Of a stretch of 49,011 bases of DNA, positions 37,641 to 44,805 are shown piece after piece. The notes under the pieces are model-generated. The model was not told the DNA's origin. It worked only from the letters and a program-made list of their open reading frames with translations, and did no database searches. How positions within the stretch are numbered: the stretch's first letter is position 1; each line of letters opens with the position of its first letter. The translations under genes and the position numbers were made by a program. Source of the stretch: CAYHVH01 sp964360335 (lineage in GTDB: Bacteria > Patescibacteriota > Doudnabacteria > UBA920 > 2-01-FULL-46-14); the NCBI GenBank assembly GCA_964360335.1, contig CAYHVH010000004.1, positions 1 through 49,011 on the forward strand. The letters run 5' to 3'.

Positions 37641-40600
37641 ATGGCAGAGTTGTTCCGAGAATTGAAAAAAAACTTTTTCGCGGTTCTGCTACTCGCGGTC
37701 GTGGCCGCCGGTCTGGTGTGGGGCGGTTCTGCTTCCGCGGTATTACGAGGAGAGGCTGAATGCTTCACTTCGGCCGGGCTACCCCGTTTATTTGCGGGCG
37801 GCACACTTAACGCCACATTTGTTGGCTACGCAGATTTTCCAGCGAATCCAAATCCGGAACCTTTTGTTATTGGAGAACCGTTAAGGAATGTTAACACAGA
37901 CCTTAGCGTTACGAGCCTTGACCCCTCAATTGTGGCGGTGAATCCGCCGACGTCTGGTAACAATATTGATAAGACCGATGCTAATGGCTTTGTGCTGATT
38001 AGGACAACGCTTACGGGAGTGGCGGTGGGCAGCGCCCAAATAGGGGTAACGTTTGGGGGTACTGCCACCGGAGACGTCACGGGGACGTGTGAGGTTACGG
38101 GGCTGTATAGCGTTAGCGTCGCAGCCGGACCAGGGCAGAGCTTAAATGTGTATGTGAGTCCCGAAATTACGACCCCGCTTCCCTACCAAAATCGCCCTGG
38201 CATCCTCACCCCGGTCGTGGAAGACACCGGGGCCATGATTCCTGGTAACCTCCAAGGCCGGACAGTCATTTGCGGGATCGAAACCGAAAATCGGGACAAT
38301 AAAGGAACGATCAAGGCCAACAAACCGATTGCCTGCGCTTTTTCCCAGGAAGCCATTGACGCGGGGGTAAGTCTTTGGACCCCGTCGCCATGGTGGCGCA
38401 TTGACAGCGCCGGCAACAATGCGAGTATTTACTGCACCCCGCCCGGCTCCCTCGGTGTCCGGGGGGCAATAGCCGGAGCGGCGAAGTGGGCCGGGAACCA
38501 CCAACTGGATCACGGGGGGTGCGGCTACCTCTATGGCGGCCACCTATATTCCTACACTTTGGTCACGCCAACCGCGCTGAATACCAAGTATTTTTGCCCC
38601 CGCGACTCCATCGTCGTGGGCGGCAAAAACGCGCCGGAGAAAAACGACTCCTGGAATGCTTTCTATTGCGCGAAAGTCCTCTTTTTGCCGGGGACCGCTC
38701 CGCCGCCCACCGGCACTATCCAGGTCAATTCCAAAAATGCAATCACCGGCGCGCCAGTTGATTCAAGCTGGACCATAACTGGACCTGCCACATTGACTGG
38801 CTCCAATGTGAGTGCGCAGACATATACTAACCAGCCGGCCGGCAGCACCTACACCGCGGCGCCGGCCGCCGGCAGCGCCGGACCTTTGTACGCCTTTAAG
38901 CGCCTGGAAACCCCGGCGGTCGCGCGGAGTGAAAAATCCAGCATATACTCTTCGTTTTTCAAATCGGCAGCCGATATACTGGTCAAAGCCGCCAAGGCGT
39001 TTGTCGTCGGCGGCTCCATTTGCCAGACTCCCAATCCGCCCGGTCCTTGCAATTCAGTTCCTTCCCAAAACTTGGCGGCCAATGGAAATATCACTTTCAA
39101 TATCCTTTGGGATCCGGTTGCGACCTTGGGTGTTGCGCCTTCTGGCGCCATCCCGCTAAACTTTACGGCTACGGCGGGGGGAGCAAATCCGACGGGGACG
39201 GTCGCGGTTGAGAACGCCGGAGCGGAAGGCTCGACTTTGCAGTGGAGCGCGGTGCGCGGCGGGGCGAATGCCACGCGGCTCATCCTGCAGGCCGCTTCTG
39301 GATCGGTTAACATCCCCGCGGCCAGTCCGAGCGCCTCGCAGAACGTGGACGTGACCGCGGACATCACCGGCTTGGCGCCGGGAGTTTACAATAATTTCGC
39401 AACCGTGACTTTTTCCGGAGTGAGCCTCCCCGGGTCCCCTCCCATTGATAAATCCCATCCAGTGTTTGGCTCGGGATTATTGGACAAAACCGTTACCGTC
39501 AACCTCACTGTCATGGCCGCGACCCTGCCGGACAATCACGCTCTCACGGTTACCAAGGCCGGGACGGGCACAGGTACGGTGACGAGCGACCCGCCTGGGA
39601 TTGATTGCGGAGCGGACTGCGTAGAAGTCTATGCCGACGGAACAGCCGTCACCCTCACCGCCGCTCCGGCTCCAGGTTCGACTTTTGCCGGCTGGAGCGG
39701 GGATTGTGCCGGACCGGGCAACCCCTGTCTTATCACTATGCTCACGAACCGCGCCACTACCGCGACCTTTAATGCCCCGGGGCCAAATGGCACCATCAAT
39801 GTGCGCTGGACCAAGGACGGGGTGGATGGGGGAAGTAGCACTTTCTCTACGAGTTATACGATTTCCGGCCCGACCGCCGTGACCTGCAGTGCCCCAACCT
39901 GCATTGTCGGCCGCAGTCATCCCAACCTGCAACCCGGGAGCTACACTTTAAATTATACTGGTCCCAATCCTTCGGGCACCCAACGCGCGGCTAATTTCAT
40001 CACGGACGCGGCAGGAAATCCGCTCTCCCCACCCTATCAGCAGACTCTTCCCGGCGGCGGCAGCATTACCTATACTTTGAATTTTGTGAGTGTCGCCGGC
40101 CCCTTTACTCTCAACCCGCCCACCACCTCCTGTGCCGGCGCGAGCCCCCGGATTGGCCTGACTTGGGCGGCCTCGGCGGGCGCTACCGGCTACGAGGTCT
40201 GGCGCGATGGTTCCCGGTTAGCCAGTGTAGGTAATGTTTTGACCTATACCGACACTGTCGTGAGTTCCGGGACTGATTATACTTATCAAATTCGAGCGAA
40301 TAACGGCGCTCAAAGTGCTGAACGTGATCAGCAAGCCTACTGGTGTGTGGGCGATGTTACGGTCCGGGCCACCCTGGACGGGGCGTCCTGGCCGAGTTCT
40401 GGCACGAGCCCCATGAGTTACACCTTGGCCGGGCCCGTAAACTGGATTGGTTTAACGGTGCCGAACACGTTCCGCAATCTCGTAAATGGGTCCTGGACCG
40501 TCAATTACACCGCTGGCGCTCCGGCTGGGGCGGTTCTGAGCACGACTAGGCCCTACTCGCCCGGTCCCACCCAATCCCTGCCGCAAAATGTGGAAGACAA

Positions 40601-41780
40601 GCCTAGCCTGACCTTTACCATAAATTTTGTTTCGCTTCCAGACTTTCGCCTCACCGCCACCCCGGGCAACCAAACGATTAACCAGACCAATACCGCGACC
40701 TATGACATCGAAGTTAGTTGTGTTGGCGGCTACAGAGGGCCGGTAAACCAGTTCGCGGTTACGGGCCTTCATACCAACGCCCAGGCTTCCTTTAGTCCTG
40801 GAGCCGCGTCTTGCGGCGACGCAACCACCCTGACTATCAGGACTGACCGGGCCACGGAAACCGGCAGCAAAATTTTGACCATCTCCGGCGAAGGAGTAGG
40901 TTTGGGCAGCAGAAGCACGACCGCGGTTCTGAACATCGAACCCTTGACCCCGCCCACAGCAGTGGCCGTGAATAATTACCCGTGCGAGCAGCTGACTGTG
41001 AGCTGGACTGACCGCTCGACCAATGAGGCCGGATTTTACATCTACCGCAACCAGACGGGGGGCACGGATCTGACGCAGTACACTCGGATCGCCAGCCGCC
41101 CCCGGCGCTCTGGCAGCGGCTCGGTTTTGAACTACTCGGACACTGACCCGCTGCTCGTCGTCAATCAGGTTTACTACTATATCGTCACCTCCCACTTCTC
41201 GGGGCCCCCCGCGCCCGTCGAGTCAGTGGTTGACCCGAGCTTCCCGGTGTTTGCCCTCGACCGTCCCTGCGTGCCGGATCTCACGGCCTCGCTCAAGACC
41301 ATTTCCCGCCTTAACGGTCGGTCGTATTCCGCCGGGGAGGTGATTCGAAACGGCGATGTGGTGACTTTCCGAATCGTCATCGACAATACCCGCGGGGAGG
41401 AAACCGCGGTGAATATGGTGGTGACTGACACCTTGACCAACAACCTCAGCTATGAGCCGGGTACGGCCCGGTTGCGCACCACTTGCCAGACCCGCGGCGG
41501 CAGCCGTCCCGGCGAGAGCGGCTCCGGCCAGAACCTGGTCTGGACTCTGGGCAACAAGCCGGAGGGACTGCCGAACTGGTGCCTGGATTTTGACGCCGCC
41601 ATCAATTCCACCTCCGTCCAATCCGTGGACTTCTTCCAGAACACCGGCGTTATTTCCTATCAGGATCCGGACGGCAACGTCATGCCGCCGGTCACGGTCA
41701 GGAGCCCCCTTACTCCCATTCGTCTGGACAAAACGCGAGTGCCGACTATTCGGGAAAGCGCTTCAGAGATAGCACCATAA
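37641..41780 (+). CDS. Large modular secreted surface protein
   Basis: A 1379-residue secreted protein. The signal peptide (FFAVLLLAVVAAGLVWGGSASA) is followed by an unassigned ~330-residue N-terminal region rich in cysteine, beta-sandwich modules, a bacterial repeat near residue 635 (KAGTGTGTVTSDPPGIDCG ... GSTFAGWSGDCAG), fibronectin-III-like modules (SAGATGYEVWRDGSRL near 845 and STNEAGFYIYRN near 1130) and a DUF11-like module near the end (MVVTDTLTNNLSYEPGT, about 1256). No anchor is visible at the C-terminus. It may act as an adhesin or a pilus-linked protein because pilin genes follow. It shares no cohesin or dockerin with the scaffoldin cluster. Confidence 0.75.
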   Translation: MAELFRELKKNFFAVLLLAVVAAGLVWGGSASAVLRGEAECFTSAGLPRLFAGGTLNATFVGYADFPANPNPEPFVIGEPLRNVNTDLSVTSLDPSIVAVNPPTSGNNIDKTDANGFVLIRTTLTGVAVGSAQIGVTFGGTATGDVTGTCEVTGLYSVSVAAGPGQSLNVYVSPEITTPLPYQNRPGILTPVVEDTGAMIPGNLQGRTVICGIETENRDNKGTIKANKPIACAFSQEAIDAGVSLWTPSPWWRIDSAGNNASIYCTPPGSLGVRGAIAGAAKWAGNHQLDHGGCGYLYGGHLYSYTLVTPTALNTKYFCPRDSIVVGGKNAPEKNDSWNAFYCAKVLFLPGTAPPPTGTIQVNSKNAITGAPVDSSWTITGPATLTGSNVSAQTYTNQPAGSTYTAAPAAGSAGPLYAFKRLETPAVARSEKSSIYSSFFKSAADILVKAAKAFVVGGSICQTPNPPGPCNSVPSQNLAANGNITFNILWDPVATLGVAPSGAIPLNFTATAGGANPTGTVAVENAGAEGSTLQWSAVRGGANATRLILQAASGSVNIPAASPSASQNVDVTADITGLAPGVYNNFATVTFSGVSLPGSPPIDKSHPVFGSGLLDKTVTVNLTVMAATLPDNHALTVTKAGTGTGTVTSDPPGIDCGADCVEVYADGTAVTLTAAPAPGSTFAGWSGDCAGPGNPCLITMLTNRATTATFNAPGPNGTINVRWTKDGVDGGSSTFSTSYTISGPTAVTCSAPTCIVGRSHPNLQPGSYTLNYTGPNPSGTQRAANFITDAAGNPLSPPYQQTLPGGGSITYTLNFVSVAGPFTLNPPTTSCAGASPRIGLTWAASAGATGYEVWRDGSRLASVGNVLTYTDTVVSSGTDYTYQIRANNGAQSAERDQQAYWCVGDVTVRATLDGASWPSSGTSPMSYTLAGPVNWIGLTVPNTFRNLVNGSWTVNYTAGAPAGAVLSTTRPYSPGPTQSLPQNVEDKPSLTFTINFVSLPDFRLTATPGNQTINQTNTATYDIEVSCVGGYRGPVNQFAVTGLHTNAQASFSPGAASCGDATTLTIRTDRATETGSKILTISGEGVGLGSRSTTAVLNIEPLTPPTAVAVNNYPCEQLTVSWTDRSTNEAGFYIYRNQTGGTDLTQYTRIASRPRRSGSGSVLNYSDTDPLLVVNQVYYYIVTSHFSGPPAPVESVVDPSFPVFALDRPCVPDLTASLKTISRLNGRSYSAGEVIRNGDVVTFRIVIDNTRGEETAVNMVVTDTLTNNLSYEPGTARLRTTCQTRGGSRPGESGSGQNLVWTLGNKPEGLPNWCLDFDAAINSTSVQSVDFFQNTGVISYQDPDGNVMPPVTVRSPLTPIRLDKTRVPTIRESASEIAP

Positions 41781-41807
41781 ATTTCCGCTGATGCGGAAAT
41801 TTATGGT
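41774..41807 (+). other. Perfect 15-bp hairpin over a stop codon
   Basis: ACCATAAATTTCCGC and GCGGAAATTTATGGT pair perfectly around TGAT. The left arm includes the TAA stop of the large surface protein. No T run follows. Confidence 0.75.
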
Positions 41808-41860
41808 AGCGATTGGCAATTGGCAATTGGCGAATAGCGATTTGGGGGGCAAGCTTTTCA

Positions 41861-41971
41861 ATGACACAGCCAGATTTCATAGACTACTGGTTGGAAATAA
41901 TGAAAGCCGCCGATGAGTTGGTTCTGGCGGTTTATCAATATCCGAAAAATTTTCCCAAATTGGGTTTATGA
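41861..41971 (+). CDS. Possible 36-residue protein overlapping the next pilin gene
   Basis: An open frame from ATG 41861 reads MTQPDFIDYWLEIMKAADEL and ends with a YPKNFPKLGL stretch. Its TGA (41969-41971) overlaps the ATG of the pilin gene (ATGA), the usual form of translational coupling. The YPKNFPK part recalls the four-helix avd-like proteins, so a truncated relic is possible. No SD is seen. Expression is uncertain. Confidence 0.35.
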   Translation: MTQPDFIDYWLEIMKAADELVLAVYQYPKNFPKLGL

Positions 41972-42666
41972 ACCATACCAATCGCCAACCCGCCACGTCT
42001 CGCCCGCCCGCCATGACTTTGTCAGGCGAAGTCGGGCGCGGCCAATCCGGTCAATCCTTGATTGAGACGATTGTCGCAATTTTTATTTTGACTACCGGGC
42101 TCTCGGCCGGTTTGGCGCTCGCCATCTACGCCTTTGGCGGAAGCTCGGAAATTGCCGAGCGGGTTACCGCCGCGGGGCTCGCTAGGGAGGGAACAGAAGC
42201 CGTGCGGCGGATGCGCGATAGCAACTGGCTCCGAGATACCTTGAGCTCGGGGGGGAGTTGCGGCTCCGGGCAATTTTGTTACCGGAACTGGCTGCGGACA
42301 CCTTATGACATCAGGGGCAGCAGCGGCCGGGGGCGGTCTTATCGGCTGGAATTTAATCCGTCGGCTACAGCGGCGGCGAAATGGGGGATCCGGACCGGCA
42401 GCGGCGGCGATTTTTACCGTCTCTACCGCCAAAGCACGGGAGCCGTGACCCACTCCAATGTTTCCGGCGGGCAGCCAACGAATTTTTTCCGCAAGGTCAC
42501 CATCGTTGACCGGCCAAGTCCATCCCCTCCCCGGATTTTGGTGCGCTCCACGGTTTGGTGGTATGGCAAGAAGTGCAACAATACCCTAACCGACCTCACA
42601 AATCCCAGCGAAACTGGCTGCAAAATTATCTCCGAGGAATATTTGACGAATTGGAAGAATTATTAG
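41968..42666 (+). CDS. Pilin-like protein (PilV/GspI-like)
   Basis: A 232-residue prepilin-like protein. The leader ends GRGQSG and the hydrophobic helix is QSLIETIVAIFILTTGLSAG, with Glu at +5. The helix is followed by a globular domain with several cysteines and an EGTEAVRRMRDSNW stretch. It is the first of three pilin-like genes after the large surface protein, away from the main pil operon, so it is probably a minor pilin. The 5' end overlaps the small frame at 41861. Confidence 0.8.
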   Translation: MNHTNRQPATSRPPAMTLSGEVGRGQSGQSLIETIVAIFILTTGLSAGLALAIYAFGGSSEIAERVTAAGLAREGTEAVRRMRDSNWLRDTLSSGGSCGSGQFCYRNWLRTPYDIRGSSGRGRSYRLEFNPSATAAAKWGIRTGSGGDFYRLYRQSTGAVTHSNVSGGQPTNFFRKVTIVDRPSPSPPRILVRSTVWWYGKKCNNTLTDLTNPSETGCKIISEEYLTNWKNY

Positions 42667-42689
42667 ATTAAATCCGAAGCACGAAATCC

Positions 42690-42712
42690 CTGCCTGCGGC
42701 GGGCAGGCGAAA
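42690..42712. repeat. GC-rich palindrome
   Basis: CCTGCCTGCGGCGGGCAGG, related to the CCGCCTGCC/GGCGGGCAGG units at 21161 and beside tRNA-Ala. Confidence 0.6.
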
Positions 42713-42728
42713 TCCTAAACAAACCCTA

Positions 42729-43340
42729 ATGCTCAAAATCCAAAATTCAAAACGGTTTAGAATTTGGAATTTAGAATTTGGAAATTGTTTCGAATTTCGA
42801 AATTCGAATTTCGGATTTACTATCGTGGAGGTGGTCGTGGCGGTTGGGGTTTTTGCCGTGGCTATAACTGGCATTCTGGGCGTGTATCTCAGCGTACAAC
42901 GGCTGAATCGGGCGAGCGCTTCCCTGCAGGCCTTGCAGCAGAACGGCCGGTTCATTCTGGAGGACATCAGCAAAATCGTGCGCAACGGCCGGATTGATTA
43001 CGCGCGTTATCCTGGCGGTCAGGTGCCAGAGCCGGCGACCGCGAACCTTTATCTCTTTGATGTCGAGGGGACGCCGGTGTTTATCCGGCGTTCAGGCGAG
43101 AGTCTCCTTGTTGACCGGGGTGGCGGCACCTCCACCTACCATGGCCGGGAGGTCCGGGTCCTAAATTTCCGGGCTTATGTTTGGCCCCCGACCAATCCTT
43201 TCACCGTAGCCCCCCCGGGGCCTAACGAACAGCCGACAGTAACCGTGTTTTTGGAATTGGAGTCAAACGTTTTCGCCACGGACAGAAACCAGGCTTTCTT
43301 TCAAACTACGGTGGCCACCCGGGAGTATCCGCAGAATTAG
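42729..43340 (+). CDS. Pilin-like protein with repeat-derived long leader
   Basis: A 203-residue prepilin-like protein. The helix starts after G29: FTIVEVVVAVGVFAVAITG, Glu at +5. The 29-residue leader is unusually long and is encoded by an AT-rich repeat (AATTTGGAATTTAGAATTTGG type) that is intergenic elsewhere. An ATG close to the cut is absent, so the repeat appears to be used as leader. The globular part (NGRFILEDISKIVRNGRID) resembles the PulJ/PilW-type. Confidence 0.8.
   Translation: MLKIQNSKRFRIWNLEFGNCFEFRNSNFGFTIVEVVVAVGVFAVAITGILGVYLSVQRLNRASASLQALQQNGRFILEDISKIVRNGRIDYARYPGGQVPEPATANLYLFDVEGTPVFIRRSGESLLVDRGGGTSTYHGREVRVLNFRAYVWPPTNPFTVAPPGPNEQPTVTVFLELESNVFATDRNQAFFQTTVATREYPQN
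42737..42813. repeat. AT-rich repeat inside the pilin leader
   Basis: A run of AAATTC/GAATTT words (CAAAATTCAAAA, TTAGAATTTGGAA, TTTCGAATTTCG), like the intergenic text at 21068-21120. It codes for residues 4-28 of the prepilin leader. Confidence 0.7.
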
Positions 43341-43366
43341 TAGACAGTAGATAGTAGATAGAATAA

Positions 43367-44089
43367 ATGCAGAAAATTAAACCCAACCCTAAGCCGCTAG
43401 CCACAAACTCCCAAAAGGGGGTGACTTTGCTGGTCGCCATCATCATGCTGGCGGCGGTGACCTTTGTGAGTTTTGCCCTCTCGGCTATCGTCCTGCGGGA
43501 ACTGGTGGCCGCCCGTTTGCTGCTTAGGAGCGAGCCGGCGATTTCTGGGGCTAACGCCGGCGGAGAGATCGGCACGTACCAACTCCTGCGGGAAACCGGC
43601 AGTCTGACGGCCTCCGGCAATTTGGTGCAAAGCGGCGCGCGTTACAGCGTCTCCCCGGATTTATTTGATTATCCCTACTTGTTCACCATTCCCTCCGGCG
43701 GCGAGGGACGGATTGCCCTGTTTGATCCGGTCGATCCGATGAGCCCCGCCGCCAATTATGGGTCGGTCACAATGATTAATGATCCGCCGGGGACGAGTGT
43801 AACCTTGCGCGTGGAGATTTTTTCCTTTGGCAATGATACGACTCCGGTTTGCACTTTTACTTTGGCGCCGGGGCAGACCTCGCCCACTTGCAGTCTGAAT
43901 AGTTTTGGCGATGACCGCTACGGGATCATTATCCGCCCCGCCACCACCGGGGCCGCTTCCGGGCAGATTCTGACTACCGACAATGCCGGGGCCGACAAGG
44001 GGGTCCCTTCGATCGCACCGAAACTCGAGGTCACCGGCAGCAACGGCCAAGTCGAGCGGACCATTAGAATTGATTTCAGCACCCAGTAA
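43367..44089 (+). CDS. Pilin-like protein (PilX-like)
   Basis: A 240-residue protein with a short basic leader and a hydrophobic helix KGVTLLVAIIMLAAVTFVSF, as in the PilX/GspK-like minor pilins; Glu +5 is absent, which is usual in GspK-type tip proteins. The rest is an extracytoplasmic domain with two cysteines (VCTFTL, SPTCSL). It closes the minor-pilin group. Confidence 0.7.
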   Translation: MQKIKPNPKPLATNSQKGVTLLVAIIMLAAVTFVSFALSAIVLRELVAARLLLRSEPAISGANAGGEIGTYQLLRETGSLTASGNLVQSGARYSVSPDLFDYPYLFTIPSGGEGRIALFDPVDPMSPAANYGSVTMINDPPGTSVTLRVEIFSFGNDTTPVCTFTLAPGQTSPTCSLNSFGDDRYGIIIRPATTGAASGQILTTDNAGADKGVPSIAPKLEVTGSNGQVERTIRIDFSTQ

Positions 44090-44192
44090 TTAGTAGCTGG
44101 CTCCAACGTTTTAGTCGGAGCCCCGACCTTCAGTAATCTAGAGCGTCGGGGTAGACAGTAGACGGTAGAGGGTAGAGAGAAGGGCAAAAAAC

Positions 44193-44215
44193 ATAGACCA
44201 GTGCCGCTGGTCTAT
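44193..44215 (-). terminator. Rho-independent terminator of the LysM gene
   Basis: ATAGACCAG pairs perfectly with CTGGTCTAT; on the minus strand it is followed by GTTTTTT. Confidence 0.75.
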
Positions 44216-44259
44216 TTGTATCGGTCTCTGACTCCCCTCCATCCCTCACCATCTCTTGG

Positions 44260-44637
44260 TTACAAGCCGTTGTCTACCGGGACCTTCAGCTCCTGGCCGA
44301 TTTTGAGGAGGTAGGGCTCCTCAAGATTGTTGATTTCCGCCAGGGTTTGCCAGGAGACCTCGTATTTTTGGCTCAAATTAAACAAGGTGTCGCCTTTTTT
44401 CACGCGGTAGATTTGGTACTCCATGTCTTTCCGAGTTTGTTCCTGCCCCCCGAGAATCTGTTTGTCCGGCCCGGCTTCCTGGTTTTTCGGTCGCGGTGCG
44501 GAGAGGAGATAAATTCCCGCCCCCAGCGTCAGAAGAAGTAATAGCGCCCCGCGTTTTATCCAGGCCCTGGCCTCGGGATAGGGCGTGGTCTGGGCATGAA
44601 GGGAGCGGGAGAGATGGATTCGGTTTTTCGGAATCAT
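44260..44637 (-). CDS. Membrane-anchored LysM-domain protein
   Basis: A 125-residue protein with a basic N-terminus, a TM helix (about 29-46, GALLLLLTLGAGIYLL) and one LysM domain (about 74-121, YRVKKGDTLFNLSQKYEVSW ... IGQELKVP), which binds peptidoglycan. The ATG at 44637 is used because the further upstream ATG (44682) lies in its own -10 box. It may be a cell-wall anchor or part of an envelope complex. A terminator follows. Confidence 0.88.
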   Translation of the reverse strand: MIPKNRIHLSRSLHAQTTPYPEARAWIKRGALLLLLTLGAGIYLLSAPRPKNQEAGPDKQILGGQEQTRKDMEYQIYRVKKGDTLFNLSQKYEVSWQTLAEINNLEEPYLLKIGQELKVPVDNGL

Positions 44638-44680
44638 GGCGTATTTGGTTTCAGGTGTGGACAACCTCGAACTTAAAAAC

Positions 44681-44713
44681 ATTATATCAAAAAGTGCAAA
44701 AATTAGCTATAAT
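44681..44713. promoter_or_regulatory. Back-to-back -10 elements for LysM and ligA genes
   Basis: A minus-strand TATAAT (44681-44686) serves the LysM gene, and a plus-strand TATAAT (44708-44713) lies upstream of ligA. Confidence 0.65.
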
Positions 44714-44717
44714 AGTA

Positions 44718-44801
44718 CTACGAAAGTACGAATTATTACGAAAGTACGAAAGTAAAAAAATGACAAATTTTCGTATTTTCGTATAGTTTCGTAATTTCGT
44801 A
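44718..44801 (+). repeat. Reiterated ACGAAAGT / TTTCGTA leader of ligA
   Basis: TACGAAAGTACGAA-type words occur about four times, followed by about four ATTTTCGTAT-type complements. The ligA mRNA leader would fold into alternative hairpins. Its function is not known. Confidence 0.7.
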
Positions 44802-44805
44802 GCTA

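Noticed and set aside
44718..44801. Possible CRISPR array
   Set aside because: The repeated words are only about eight bases with no unique spacers between them and have inverted copies; no cas gene is present in the window.
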